Of a stretch of DNA of 64,000 nt, positions 1-12,697 are shown piece after piece. Under the pieces are notes generated by a model. It made no database searches, was not told where the DNA came from, and saw only the letters and a program-made list of their open reading frames with translations. The position numbers and the translations under genes were made by a program. Origin of the DNA: Axinella damicornis (Eukaryota > Porifera > Demospongiae > Axinellida > Axinellidae); contig OZ007508.1 of assembly GCA_963931865.1 (NCBI GenBank), positions 19,463,186 to 19,527,185 of the forward strand. Reading direction: 5' to 3'. How positions within the stretch are numbered: the first letter of the stretch is position 1; each line of letters begins with the position of its first letter.

Positions 1-1
1 G

Positions 2-1099
2 CTCGGCATTTGCTTAGCCTATCACGATGGCAGTGACACACAGTATCCACCGGACACTCTCCGTCAGATCATAGTACACCGGATTGGTCAGGATGCTTTT
101 AGTGAATGCCTTCGCCATGTATCAAGTTCGGAATTGTTTACCCATGCTGCGAAATCTCCGCATCTGTATGCAGATTCCTTGGAGGTGGTTTGCTTTGATT
201 ATCACTTCACAGTCTTCTTCAAGAAGATATCGGATGTGATCACGAAATCACTTGACCCCAATTTTACTGCACAGAGTACTGCACCGCCTCAGCAGAATGG
301 CCTCGAGACGTCCGCTAACATTAGCACATCTATTGAAGATCATGACTCAATTGTGGCATCGTATAAGGAACTGATACGAGACCAAGATGGGGAACTTACC
401 ACACTACAGGAAAAGTACACTGTACTGCAGAAACAGCATGCGCACGATACTGCAACCCTTCAGCAGCAAATGGTTGAGATCCAAACACTGAAACAGCAAG
501 TTTCGCTCTATGCAGATCTGAAAGAAAAGGATGTCGAGGGCGAGGATGGAGAAGTTGCAAAGCTCCAGAATACGATCATTTCTCTTCAGAGATTGCAAGA
601 ATCTCAGCGGCAGGAAATAGCAGGCAAGAATGTGCAAATTGAGCAGCTTCAGTGTGATGTGGAGGTTGCCAGAGGTACTGCACAACAGTCGGACATGACT
701 GCCGATAAAGTGACCAAACTACAAGAAGAGATGGAACAATTGAGAGCAGAAAACGAGGCACTTTTAACTGAAAAAGACGTCCTAGATGAACAGCTAAAAT
801 CTCTCCAAGACCAACGTAATCCGACTGTCGCAGACTCTGGTGCCGAGAGTTCAGCCACTTCTGTCCAAGTCACACAATTGCAGCAGCAGCTAAAACAGCT
901 CGAGATAGCGTACAAGGAGTTACAGCAGAGTCATGAGGCAACCGAAAAGGAACAAGACGACTTGCTTGTTCTTTTAGCAAATCATGACCAAAAAGGGAGG
1001 AAGTACCGTAGCTTGCTTCTCGAGCACAACATCGACATCCCAGACGATGAAGAAGGGAGCGATTTCGAAGAGGGGAGTGAAGAGGAACAAGTTGACTGA
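2..1099 (+). CDS. USO1: General vesicular transport factor p115 (USO1), C-terminal part
   Basis: The frame is open from base 2, so the gene starts upstream of the window; it ends at TGA 1097-1099 with no intron. The first ~80 residues (LGICLAYHDGS, then IIVHRIGQDAF) match the end of the globular armadillo-like head of p115. Roughly residues 80-345 are a Q/E/K-rich heptad coiled coil. The last ~20 residues are a run of Asp and Glu (DDEEGSDFEEGSEEEQVD). Head, coiled coil and acidic tail in that order is the p115/Uso1 architecture. In the known family the protein is a Golgi tether that binds GM130/giantin through the acidic tail and Rab1 through the coiled coil. The coiled coil seems short, but the family varies. 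The 3' flank shows no clear AATAAA. Confidence 0.9.
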   Translation, partial: LGICLAYHDGSDTQYPPDTLRQIIVHRIGQDAFSECLRHVSSSELFTHAAKSPHLYADSLEVVCFDYHFTVFFKKISDVITKSLDPNFTAQSTAPPQQNGLETSANISTSIEDHDSIVASYKELIRDQDGELTTLQEKYTVLQKQHAHDTATLQQQMVEIQTLKQQVSLYADLKEKDVEGEDGEVAKLQNTIISLQRLQESQRQEIAGKNVQIEQLQCDVEVARGTAQQSDMTADKVTKLQEEMEQLRAENEALLTEKDVLDEQLKSLQDQRNPTVADSGAESSATSVQVTQLQQQLKQLEIAYKELQQSHEATEKEQDDLLVLLANHDQKGRKYRSLLLEHNIDIPDDEEGSDFEEGSEEEQVD

Positions 1100-1427
1100 T
1101 TTTAGGAGTTATGCTTCCCATTTTCACCGGTGCTCTTTTACAAGGAACTTACATGTAAAAGATAAACAAACTTTTGCTCTTTATCAAGTTCAGCAGGTGT
1201 ATGGTTTATATTTTGGGGTGTACATTTCACCAATACAATTTAATTGCCACCGTAAAACTTCAATGGTGTCATGTGCTGTGCACAAGGAATGGAAGCGCAA
1301 AAAGTGTTCTGCAAGTCCTCAAACTGTGCACCAAACATAGTCATGCTACTTAGCGTGGTCATTAGCGCTCTTCCGCTCATATAGATCATACTGCCGTTTT
1401 CTTGCGTGGGCGAGTACGGCTAGCTGG
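1100..1427. other. Intergenic, USO1 3' flank to astacin 1 promoter
   Basis: AT-rich stretch without a supported gene or repeat. It presumably holds the USO1 3'UTR and the upstream region of the first astacin gene. Confidence 0.5.
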
Positions 1428-1435
1428 TATAAAAG
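1428..1435 (+). promoter_or_regulatory. TATA box of astacin 1
   Basis: TATAAAAG lies 87 bases before the chosen ATG (1522). It fits a start site near 1460 and supports that ATG as the first codon. Confidence 0.6.
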
Positions 1436-1521
1436 TTTCAACGAGCTTTTGAAGCACAAGATTTGCTATAAGTTGCTACTTACCTGCGTTTGCAAAAGTA
1501 AGCACTTCACAGCCTGAAAAA

Positions 1522-4500
1522 ATGAAGCTACTGACAGAAAAGGCGTTGCTGTTCCTGTGCATCGCTACTTTCGCTAGTAGAGCGCATGCACAAGAGGATG
1601 TGAACTCAAGTAAGTCCTGCAGACTCCAGCCCATGCCGGCTGCATAATTTGCAGCCATCGATACAGTGTTATTGGAACGATTTTTGTTATCCCCTTTGTT
1701 GAACTAGATATCGACGTCCACCTCTACGGCGGGGATATCATGCTGACCCCTGAGCAGCAAGCCACGCTCGAGGCGACCTCCAACCCCAACGATCCCTTCG
1801 CTCCGCAGAACGCGGTCGTGCGCAACACGCGGCAGTTGTGGCCAAGTGGGAGGGTGCCGTACATTCTGGACGGGAGCCTCGGTAAGTGAATGTGTGTGGT
1901 GATTACCGTGTGCAGCTGGCTGGCAGTCATCACCTGTGATTAACTATGATTGCAGGCCAGTCAGCTCTCAATGCAATCCAACAAGGCATCCAGGAGTACA
2001 GGGACCGGACCTGCATTCGTTTTGTGCAAAGAACAACTGAACAAGACTATGTCCGGTTTTACAGAGGCAGAGGGTAAGTGCAAGTTGGCTGTCTTGCTCT
2101 GAATACCAGATCCATGCAGCAGACACAAGCATGGATCGTTAACATACAGTGTCACACGCAGAGATATTGCAAGGGGTCCTAATTACCGGGTACAATTATG
2201 TTCTGACCAGGTGTATAGCTAGATCAAATTACATGCTGCAACCGGCTCAATATTTCAGGTGTTTCTCATACATTGGACGCACGGGTGGGCCACAGGATAT
2301 TTCCATTGGAAGTGGTTGTGAGTTCCGAGGCATCGTCATGCACGAGATGTTCCACGCTCTGGGGAGGTGGCACGAGCAGAGCAGACCCGACAGAGACCAG
2401 TTCGTGAGGATCAATGAAGCAAACATACAATCAGGTCAGCCTCTAATACAACCAGATTAGCAAACAGCCTGCAAATAGCTAGAATACCTGTATTAATACA
2501 CCGACAGCTACATTGTGTCGGAGGAACAAGGCATTATGGGCCGGACATAGATCATTGAGGCATACTGCGTGTGTCTAGTTCTCTACCATTCAATGCTGCA
2601 TGCAGAAGTAGGAAAAATGAACTCCTCTAATACCGAGTCAACCCTGTGTTTTCCCTAAGCTCGTTCTCAGCTCTTTGCAACTAAAAACTGGGGAGGAACC
2701 TGAGAACGAGGCTAGTATTTCCTAGAATGGTAAAAGTAGCAAGTTCCAGCTGAAGTTTACGAAGCCAAAGACTCAACAAAATGCTAAGTATGAGTTCAGT
2801 TTGTATTACAAATAGAGTTCCTGCAAACTCTAATTATAGGTTCTTGCATGCTGCTGGTGAAGAAAATTGTTGCTGTATGCATGGACGTCAATAGGAGGGT
2901 GGGGCTCAGTACAAGCACTTCTAAGCAAATTTTCCCCACTCTGTTTCAGGTGTTGAGAGCAATTTTGAGACAGTCAGCTCTGCGTTCGTGACCACACAGA
3001 GTGTACCCTACGACCTGGGATCCGTCATGCACTATGGTGCGTTTGCATTCTCCCGCAACAGGCAGCCAACGATTGTCCCTGTGGATTCCAGTATTCCTCT
3101 CAACTCTCTGGGGCAGCGTGATGGGTTCTCTGCCAGTGACCTTCAGCATGTCAATACACTCTACTGCGGAGGAGGTGAGTGTACACTGGTATATGTGTAC
3201 TCGTAGCTGAACATTAATGTAAGCAATAAACATGCAAAGTGCAGTAACCGCAAAAATTTTCAGTACAGATTATTCCATGTGCATAATTATGTGCAAGTGC
3301 AAGTGTTAAGCAATTGGGGTGTTCTAACAGGCATTTTAGAGGATATGACCTTTACAAGCAACATTTCAAACGGGTTTGTTGCGTTTCACATTCCAAGTCT
3401 CATTCCCAGACTCCGAAACTCTAGAAGCATTTGTGTTTACGGTTGGCTGTAGTACAGAATCCATGTGATATAAGCTGTATCCTACTCAACTTGCTGTAGA
3501 GGAGTCATGCTTGTGCATCCGGAGCAAAGGGCGTGGTAGCTAGATCTGTGTGGGAGAGTATGGCGGTATAGTGCAGCATGTGGAGACTAACAGCCACCAC
3601 TACTGTGTATTGTGCATAACTTGTTGGTTGGCATGCGCTGTGAGGAGTACGTGGCAATCAACTGCTCTTGGTAGCAATTGTTGCAAATACCTGTGCCATG
3701 TTGGTCCATGTACCAGTCCTCCTCCAGTCGTGTACCAATCCTCCTCCAGTCGTAGGCCTCCATCTGTTGCTTGGTAATCGTATCCCTCCCTGTACCAAGT
3801 AAGGATGTTTGCTATGTCAGTGACATGACCTCTCCTCCTCTTCCCTACGTGACTGTCACTCACATACATACCCACCAGTGAGTATCAACGTGCATCGAAT
3901 TGTTTCAGACTTCATTTCCAACTCAAGGCAATTAATGCTACGTACTCCATGCCCATTCCACGCCCATTCCACGTACACATTCACAGCCACTTCCTACTCC
4001 CACCCACTCAAACATGTACACACACCTGCAGGCACCCCCAACACAGCCACGTGGAGCTCCTGGAGCACCTGGTCTTCCTGCAGTCGAACCTGCAATGGTG
4101 GTACCCGCACTCGGACTCGCTCCTGCACTGGTGGTACTGGCTGTCCGGGGAGCAACATTGACACAGAGCAGTGCAACACCAACTCCTGCCCTGGTGAGTG
4201 GTGGGAAGCTCTGCTTCTCTCTGACCTCCTCCTCGGGACAATAGGCGTGTAGAGTGGACTGGTTACATTCCTGCAGGTGGTACATACATATACATACAGC
4301 ACATGGAACAACTACTGCACATGCACGCAGCCTTAATTAATACCTGCATGGTGAAGACTAGCTGCCTAAATGTGATCGAAACCAGCAGATTTGGCATCTG
4401 CTGTCAACTGTTCCCGCTCCGTCCAGTTTCATCCATTTTTATCAAGATGAAGCATCCAAAGAGCTGCATGATTGAGCTTTAGATAAGTATAACATGTTCT

Positions 4501-6521
4501 GGGAATTTATCACTCTTGAGTAAGTTTTTAATGAGGATCAATCAGACACACCTGTCTGAGCCAGTTCCCCCTGTGTCTGCTTTCTGTTGATACAGAGTAG
4601 CCCACTCATGGGCCTCTGGTTACCTATGAATATAGTTTCCTGTAGGTTACCAAGGTGACCTCCTTATGGCCAGATAGGTTACCATGGTAATTACCCCTTT
4701 ATGCCTACATATGGCCTATTTACTATGATTGTACCTCAAGTACATTACGGAAAACATAAGAGTTGACGTGTATGTATATATCATCTTCTGTTGTCTAGCT
4801 GCTGCGACATGGGGCACATGGACAACGTGGAGTCGGTGTTCCATGACATGTGGTGGTGGTCGTCAGACTAGGACCAGACGGTGCAACAATGGAAATACTT
4901 GCGTGGGACGAAATGCCGAGTTCAGGAACTGTAACACACAGAACTGTCCAGAACGTGAGTGCAGTTGCCTTCTCCTGCTCATCGTGGCACCTAGCAATGT
5001 TAAATTCAGGATGTCCATAGCTGCTTCATCCCTGCCCCATGTTTCCCTGAACCTATACCACCCTCCCTCCTCATTCCCTTCCTCCCCCTAACGCTTCCCC
5101 CTCCCCCTCCCCCCTCCTCCCTTTCCCCTCTCCCCTCCTCCCCCTGGCCCTCCCCTCCCCTCCTCTCCCCCCCTCCCAATCTCCCATTCCCTTCAATTCC
5201 CAGAATCCACCTGGGGATCATGGGGCAGCTGGAGTTCATGCAGCGCCACGTGCCAGGGAGGCTCCAGACTGCGACGCAGGACATGCCAGAATGGCAACGA
5301 CTGCCCAGGAGCTGACTTTGAGGTGGAGTTCTGCAACTCCAACATTCCCTGCACATCCCAGCGTAAGTGAAGTCCTAATACCAAGTTATAAACATTAAGA
5401 TCATACAAGCTGCTGATAACAGCCACAGAGTGGTGAAATCCGCAACAAGCTCTTAAGTTAAATAGCTAACTGTAATTTGTATTTCTGGAAAGATATGTGT
5501 TGTTAAAAGCGTATATTCAGCAAATGGGCTGAATATACGCTGTTTGAGTGAAAATGCTAATATGAAGTGAGCTTGAACACATCAAGTTCCTGATCGTTGT
5601 TGTTTAGCTCCAGCATCTGTCTGAGCACATATCAGCTCCATTTCGGCGTCGTTCCATTTTTGGGTTGGCTATGTCCTTCAACCGTGGGCTGTGCCCTCAG
5701 CTCTTCCGCTTCCACGCAGTTCTCTTTGCTGCTCGTGTCACTTTCTCCTGTAGTTATTGTCGAAGTGATTTCCCTCCCAGAAAGCACCTGAAAGAGACTT
5801 GCCATATAGTTTGCGCTAGCATGATTGTTCTGCTATACCTAGCTGCGCTATTACGATTGACGCAATCGTGCATACTGGAAATATTTATTCATCTTCTGTT
5901 GTCTAGTTGAAGTATTGTTTTCTCATAAATGCATCTGCAAAACGACTTGCAAAGTTTGCATTAATAAGATTACCGCATTAATTTCCAGAAATACAGTACT
6001 TAATACTAGTCTATCATCACTATGTACTCGAGAAAGTTGCTTTGTGAGCCACGGTGTTGGCTGAGTGATTCTACATATTGTAATTAACACAAATATTACC
6101 AAGTGGTACTGGCATATGGCACTAATAGTTACATACATGGTCCAGCTGTTACTTGATACATCCCTCAACATATTGCTGTTAGCAAAATGAAGGCTGAATG
6201 TAGAGTAGCAACACTGTAGCAACAATAGGAGACAGAAGGTATCTGCATCAGCCAGCCCCACCCCCAAGCAGACATTCATAGGGATTCTCCCTCTGTTTTC
6301 AAAAGCTAGACGTGTGGATGGCCTGGAGCAAGCCTATGATGTGAGTGCGATGGCATGCAGAAGTTGATGCTCACACAATTGAGTCAATTTGTATTGACTT
6401 CGAAACTGCAAAACAGACTTGTTGTTGTTTTGCTCTAAGACAAAAGACATCTGGATAGAGTTGTTGACGCTAGTGTCGCTGGTGATCTCATTGGCTGTGT
6501 GGATGTACTTACCCCCACCCC

Positions 6522-6585
<64 letters not shown>

Positions 6586-7538
6586 CACAGCTAACCCAAA
6601 TACAGGGGAGTGGGGAACGTGGAGTGAATGCACGAGGTCTTGCGGTAGTGGAGTGAGGTTCAGAACGAGGAGATGTGGCACAAACAACTGCGAATCTCAG
6701 CGACAGAACTGCAATGTACAGGACTGCAACCCAGAACCAAGTCTCAGAGGTGATTGGACAAACTTTATTGTAAAGCACTTGTACTCATTGCCAAGGAGAC
6801 GTAATAGCAAGGCGTTGTTTTGAGTATACTCCATAAGACTTTCCATTTTTGCCTGCATGCCCGAACAGTGCAGTTACCCTGTACGCACACATGCGCAGCA
6901 AAAGCAGAGTGATTGCTCCGTCTGTTGGTATATGGGGGACACAAGAATACATGTATAGTTTAGTATCAGCAGTTTGAGTGAATTAGGAACGCTTGTTACA
7001 CTCCTGGTAGGGGGAAAATTGTGCTGCATAAATATGATTGTAATGTTTGTATTGGCCTACAAAGATTTTGACTTAGTGTTGTTTACCTACAGGCCTTCAG
7101 CCCATTGGCTGCTATTATGTACCTCGCTTCAGTCGAGCACTTGGACTGCTCGAAGGACTGACACCTGATCTTTCGGACAACCCCTTCACCCGCACAGACC
7201 CTGTCAGAAAGTGTGGCCAGGCAGCTCGAAGTAGGAGCTTTACCTTTTTCGCCGTCGCGGCAAAATACTGCATCTCAGGATCAAACAGACTGTCAGATTA
7301 CCAGTATGTGGCGGCCACGTTCTGCCGTGATGGAGTTGGTGGCTACAGCCAGGGATACTTTGTCATGGACGTCTACCAGATTGTCAACACCCAGACATTC
7401 CGAGATTCTGCAGCTCAAGTTGCACTAAACGGCACTATACCCGACAACAACGGTTCCTCAGCAGCCAGTAGTCCACACTTTGTCACTCTTCTGGCCATGC
7501 TGGCAGTTCTGATGACAGTACTAACCATCCTACAGTGA
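1522..7538 (+). CDS. Secreted astacin metalloprotease with four TSP1 repeats and hydrophobic C-terminus (tandem copy 1)
   Basis: Exons 1522-1609, 1708-1881, 1956-2073, 2259-2434, 2950-3174, 4032-4193, 4799-4954, 5204-5362, 6591-6749, 7093-7538, with consistent phases. Order: signal peptide (exon 1); propeptide with the FxGD-type aspartate-switch motif YGGD; astacin catalytic domain with zinc site [12 protein letters not shown] followed by SRPDRD (exon 4) and Met-turn SVMHYG (exon 5); four TSP1 repeats, one each in exons 6-9, all bounded by phase-1 introns; then a GCYY...YCISGSN...MDVYQI module and a hydrophobic tail ending at the stop, as in a GPI-anchor signal. All catalytic residues are present. 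Family role: cleavage of extracellular matrix or growth-factor regulators. Substrate unknown. Intron 5 (3175-4031) shows nothing recognisable. Confidence 0.88.
2656..2714. repeat. Foldback element, TAGYCTCGTTCCCAG family (diverged)
   Basis: TAAGCTCGTTCTCAG at the left and CTGAGAACGAGGCTA at the right are inverted copies of the family terminus. It lies in intron 4 of astacin 1. Confidence 0.7.
6531..6582 (+). repeat. (CA)n microsatellite before an acceptor
   Basis: An uninterrupted CA run ends a few bases before the acceptor of the fourth TSP1 exon (6591) of astacin 1. Confidence 0.95.
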
Positions 7539-7754
7539 ACTAGGAAGTAACCACTCATCTTGCAACTCAATTGGACGGACACATTATTGTTTATGTTATT
7601 GTCCTTAATGAACAGTTAGTGAATGGAACAATAATTTTTACTGCACCATTCAAGTGCATGTTACATGCTGGGCGTGTATACTTTTGATTGAAGGAAATTT
7701 ACTGCTGTGCAAATACACTGTAATTGCGGGTAGCTACTTCGCGACGCTACACTT

Positions 7755-7760
7755 TATAAA
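7755..7760 (+). promoter_or_regulatory. TATA box of astacin 2
   Basis: TATAAA lies 76 bases upstream of the chosen ATG (7831), mirroring the arrangement at copy 1. An in-frame ATG at 7804 lies close to the predicted cap site and is less likely to be used. Confidence 0.55.
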
Positions 7761-7830
7761 GCAGACGCAACACAGCTAGACCTATGAGTTCATAAGACTA
7801 CGTATGCATGCATGTAAGCAAATTGTCGAA

Positions 7831-10800
7831 ATGAACCACTTCTCCCGGGTAGTCGCGGCTTGCATTAGCCTAACTTTCGTCGGATGTTTGCTTGCGGCCG
7901 TCGTGCACGCAGTTCCCGCTTCTGCACATCCAGTCATTGACAGCGAGCTGGGCGATGGAAATTCAGATCCCATACCTGGCGATGAAGAGCAAATTAACGT
8001 CAACGAAGAAGACGTAAATGATGGTAAGCTAGAGCTAATTATGGTAACTGCATGCTACCTAGATTCTGCGCAGCAGATTCTATGCTTCTAGCACAATGTA
8101 TACAAACTCCTTGTCTGCATGGTATCGTATTTCTGTCTGCAGGTCTCTTTCATGTAAACTACTTCGGCGGTGATATTATTCTGACGCCAGAGCAGAAAGC
8201 CATGATAATCGAAGGGTCCCAGCAAAGCTCCGCCGATGTTCGGCGAGCCGTGCAGCGCACCCAGTCCGTTCTCTGGCGCGATGGAAAGGTGCCTTACGTG
8301 CTGGACAGAACTCTCAGTAAGTCTTGGTGAATGCGCGATACGCGCGGCCGGTGTAGTGTGCTAAACAATCGTTTTTCTTCTATACTGCAGGTTCACGTGC
8401 GCGAAGTACCATCGCCAATGCAATTCAAACTTACGAGCAGGGCAGTTGTGTCCGCTTTGTGCAAAGAACGAGTGAGGCCGACTATATACGGTTCTTCAAA
8501 GGAAGAGGGTATGCAGTGGACACAACGTATTCATTACCAGCTAGCTATATGCATGCCTAGCTAGAGTTCATCTTGTGCCAGCTTCTTCGCGTGGTCAGAC
8601 ATACTTCAACCCATGCATGCACACAGCATTGGTCATTGATTATTTTTATTTCCAGGTGCTATTCATATGTTGGGAAAACTGGTGGAGCTCAGAAAATTTC
8701 CATTGGAAGTGGGTGTGAACGAACAGGCATCGTCATGCACGAGATGTTCCATGCTTTGGGACGGTGGCACGAGCAGAGCAGACCCGACAGAGACCAGTAC
8801 ATTAGGATCATATACAACAACATCAGAAGCGGTCAGTTCATGCAACATTAAAGAATGGGGCCGGGTTAGCTATATACTTCAATTTTCGTGTATGGTAGTA
8901 TGTACAGCGCTCATGCACCCAGGAGTGCATGATGATACAATCTTTATCGATGTCATCACGTAATACTGCTCTCTGCATTAAATTTATATTTCATTTTGTT
9001 GAATAATGTTTCTCATGGCAGTTCGCATGCATGCCAGAGCTATATGCATGGTTGCTAGATGACTAGAGAAACAATTGACTGGTAACCGAGGGCATTTTCA
9101 CATTATTTCATGATGTGGTGGCTAGATGTCCAGGTTTTGTCTGGCCAGGTCGATCAGTCTCCACAGCTAGAAAGAGAAGCTACATGATTGTAGTACACTG
9201 GCAAGTGTTGCTCTCCTTAATTCTTTTTAGGAACTGAACACAACTTCATGAAGCTTAGCAACACTACTGTGTCAACACAAGATGTCCCCTACGACACTAA
9301 ATCCATCATGCACTATGGCGCTTATTCATTCTCACGGAATGGGAAACCAACTATTGAGCCACAACGACAACCAGGAGTGTCGACGTCAGCGAATGGGATG
9401 GGACAGAGGATAAGATTAACATCCCAGGATTTGCAGCACATCAATCGACTGTATGGCTGTGAACAAAGTGAAGGTAAACGCCATCGCCATGCCAGCATAG
9501 AATCATCCAATATTGTGCCAGATCTTAAAATAACGCTTCCAGTAGTATCAATTTGGCACGCAATGTCGTTCAATATTTACTGCAAACCTTTCACCATGCA
9601 CGCTTATGCATTGTCATGGCACCAATTCTTCCATGCACTTGTATTTTGCATCAGAATAACTGGATGTTTGGCACACAGCAATGCCACACCTCAAGACTCA
9701 AAGTACACTAGCCTGGTAATAATGATGCATGATCTCATGATCATATGCAGGCAGTACTGGTGGAATTTCCACCTGGAGTCCCTGGGGATCATGGTCGGCA
9801 TGTAATCGGACTTGCAATGGAGGAACTCAGACCAGAACACGCACTTGTACCGGAATAGTCCCCTGTGTGGGTACCAACACCCAGGAACAGCAGTGCAACA
9901 CACAACCCTGCTCAGGTATGTTTGCCAGCTGGCAAGAAATCATCATTTATACAACAACTTTCAGAGAGGGAGAGAGAGAGAGAGAAAGAGTGAGTAACTT
10001 TGCCTATCTCTTGATCATTTCACATAGTGCCTGCATACTGGGGCACCTGGTCGAGCTGGAGTGGCTGTTCTGTGACATGTGGCGGTGGTCGTCAGACAAG
10101 GAGCAGAACGTGCCTCAATGGGAACACCTGCACCGGGCAGGGCACACAGTCCAGAGATTGCAATACACAAAACTGTCCACTGAGTGAGTACATTAAATGC
10201 TCTCATCACGCACAGTGGCTGATCCAGGATTCTTAGAAGGGGGTGGTCACTAGGTTTGGAGTGGGGGAGGGAGGCAGCCATCCAGAGCACATCAAGCCAT
10301 CCAGGAGTGCATCGGGAAAGGAGGGAAAGGGGCGGGGATAGCATTGACTGACTATGTACCCTATCTAATTTATGAGGGATCAAGCCTCGCACCACTTTGT
10401 CTGCAATCAGCATGAATACCCTCTGTGTTTGATGGAAGGTGTGACCGCATGCCACCTACTGGCTGCCATGGAGATATAAGCACACAGCACGCCTGCCACT
10501 CAATCAATTATGATGATTAATTGTGAAAAGTATTTATCAACCCACCCAACCATGCCCTCTACACTACGTTTCATACCACAGTACCACTGTGCAATCAGTA
10601 TGCATTGGAACCGATCTAAACCTGGCACGGCAACTCAGTGTGGTTATAAGTTATTATCAACACCTTGTGTTTGAAAAATACCTTCCTAGGGAGGAATTAA
10701 GATTAGAGAATATGCTTTTGACAAAAGCATTGTCTGCCCTTCCAAAGAGATGCTTCGTATTTACTGCTGGGCCTTTTACATCTCTTTCCTGTTAGTGTTG

Positions 10801-11717
10801 ACAATAGGTACTGTATGCATGGCATGCACTTAATTATGTGAATGGACTATTGCTCAATGAACTCAGCAAGATTAAGGACAGACCACAGTAATAGATGCAC
10901 TATTTATCCAATAGCATCAAAGCTATCGAGAATGAATGTGCCAACTACAGTCATGCGAACGCATAGACTAAAAATGGAACGTTAGGCAAAAATCCCAGTT
11001 GGCAGCTCACAAAGTAGGCAAAATGTGTTTTGAATTTGAGACATTTTTCAAGGGGGGTGTGTGATTATTTTACACAATTTGGGCAATACCCCACATTTTG
11101 ATCGATGTACCTAGAATATTTTGATGCGTTCACACAGTCATAATTATGCGATTATTATAATGGTTATACTTTCATTTAGAAGCCCAAGCACAACTTCTTC
11201 AAACAGCACTATTTCTCCCCCAGGGTACCATCCTGTGGGCTGCTATGAACTGGTTATAGCCAAAAGCAGAGCACTGAGAACTCTGGGGAGGTTTCACAGC
11301 AATGCCGTCCAGAACTGTGCTAACAGGATGCAACTCTACGGCTACACACGGTTTGCTGTCATAGTTGGGTACTGCATTTCAGGCTCAAACAACGCAGCAG
11401 ACTACAATGCAAAGCCGTCCACACAGTGTGCGAACGGGCAGGGCAGGTTCATCCGTGGGAAGTACCACATGTCCATGTACATGATCACCTCTACATCTCA
11501 ATCCGGAGATGTTGCTGACGATGAATATGGGAGCGTTGATATTGGATCTCTTACCCTCGGCCCTCTTCCAATGACCCCCTCCTCCCCTCCAGCCAAACTC
11601 AACCCTCCACAACAAACTGTACATGTACAGAGTGGTTCAGCATGCACCGCTGTTAACCTCTACTGTATTTTAATACTCTTAGCACTAGCTCTAATAATCA
11701 CTGTAGCAGCAAAATAA
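7831..11717 (+). CDS. Secreted astacin metalloprotease with two TSP1 repeats and hydrophobic C-terminus (tandem copy 2)
   Basis: Exons 7831-8023, 8143-8316, 8391-8508, 8656-8831, 9231-9473, 9751-9915, 10028-10183, 11224-11717. Intron positions and phases match copy 1 exactly up to the TSP1 region, so this is a tandem duplicate. Signal peptide, then an acidic linker, propeptide motif FGGD, zinc site [12 protein letters not shown] with SRPDRD, and Met-turn SIMHYG. Only two TSP1 repeats follow (exons 6 and 7), against four in copy 1. The C-terminal module (GCYELV...YCISGSN...SMYMI) is shared, and the protein ends in about 20 hydrophobic residues, compatible with GPI anchoring. The acceptor at 11224 was chosen because it keeps phase 1; an upstream AG at 11178-11179 does not. 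I see no relic TSP1 exon in the 1.04-kb last intron. Confidence 0.86.
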
Positions 11718-12125
11718 ATTTTATGCAGATATGCATGCTTTGTGTTGTGCATGATTAACGCAGTAGCCTTACACTGAAATTCCTATTGTATTGATGTATA
11801 TTCTATGACATCATCGATTCATCATTCCATCTAACCAAGTTATGTGGAATAGCAAACATGATTGTTGTTTTCACTAAACTTCTCACATTTGCAAATACAT
11901 GCTTACCAAATCTAAACGTGGATTCATGTTCCGCACTAGTCTCGTTCCCAGACCCTCATACGAGACTAGTTCCTCACACCACATCACCACAGTGTGCACC
12001 TGTATAAATTTGATCATCTAACTACTTAGCTACCATATTATTGCCTGCCGTGACGTAACTTATGCACCATGAATGATGTGAATTCCTAACACCCTCACAC
12101 ACAGGAAGGGAGGGTTAACCGTCAA
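11718..12125. other. Intergenic, downstream of astacin 2
   Basis: No gene supported. It contains one short foldback element (11937-11968). Confidence 0.5.
11937..11968. repeat. Foldback element, TAGYCTCGTTCCCAG family (minimal)
   Basis: TAGTCTCGTTCCCAG followed after ten bases by GAGACTA. One of the shortest copies in the window. Confidence 0.75.
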
Positions 12126-12211
12126 TTATTGGTGGTCAGTAAACCATCCAACAGCTCTACTCTCCAGAGTACACTAGCTATGTACGTGCCATGTACAACT
12201 CTTTCACAGGC

Positions 12212-12311
12212 AAAGCTGGTGAGCATCCCCATCTACCCCTCCTTCGTGGTGGGGACTCTCTTCCTCTTTGGACTGGTCTCATGCATCTTCAGATTTGACG
12301 TGTGCCTCTGA
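12212..12311 (+). CDS. Possible orphan terminal exon encoding a membrane segment
   Basis: After a plausible acceptor (TTTCACAG) an open frame encodes about 33 residues ending in a hydrophobic stretch (FVVGTLFLFGLVSCIF) and a stop, with AATAAA 172 bases on. It looks like the last coding exon of a small membrane protein, but no upstream exon could be identified and I do not recognise the family. The frame is open back to 12129, so it could also be a short single exon or chance. Confidence 0.28.
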
Positions 12312-12482
12312 CACGACCTTGTGCACGTGAATCCTGGGATGATGGTCAATGTGTGTATCCAGACTGTTTGCAGAGTTCAGTGTGTGTCAGTCTCTCGTCA
12401 TGTGTGTCTAGCCTCATACCTGAGGCTTCAACTTCACTGTACATGTGATATTAATTTTTTTTTGCCACTGCATCATTTTTAT

Positions 12483-12488
12483 AATAAA
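12483..12488 (+). terminator. Polyadenylation signal AATAAA
   Basis: AATAAA downstream of the possible terminal exon, followed by a T/G-rich stretch. Confidence 0.45.
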
Positions 12489-12697
12489 GTGTCTTGAAAG
12501 TTTATAATTTTGATGGATAATTCCTATGACTTTGAATGCTCGTTCCTAAGCAGCTACCCATAGAAGCACAACTCGGCAAGTTATAGTAGAATATGGGGAG
12601 AGTTTAGGGAGCAGCTGTAATCTTATGTGTTCACATCAAAAAAAATGAAAATGTTGCCATGGCAGTTGCCTCTCTAAAGGAAGGACAATTGTTTAGG

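Noticed and set aside
404..1127. Minus-strand frames opposite USO1
   Set aside because: Shadows of the USO1 coding frame.
11178..11223. Upstream acceptor for the last exon of astacin 2
   Set aside because: It would break phase with the previous exon; 11224 restores the conserved GCY frame.
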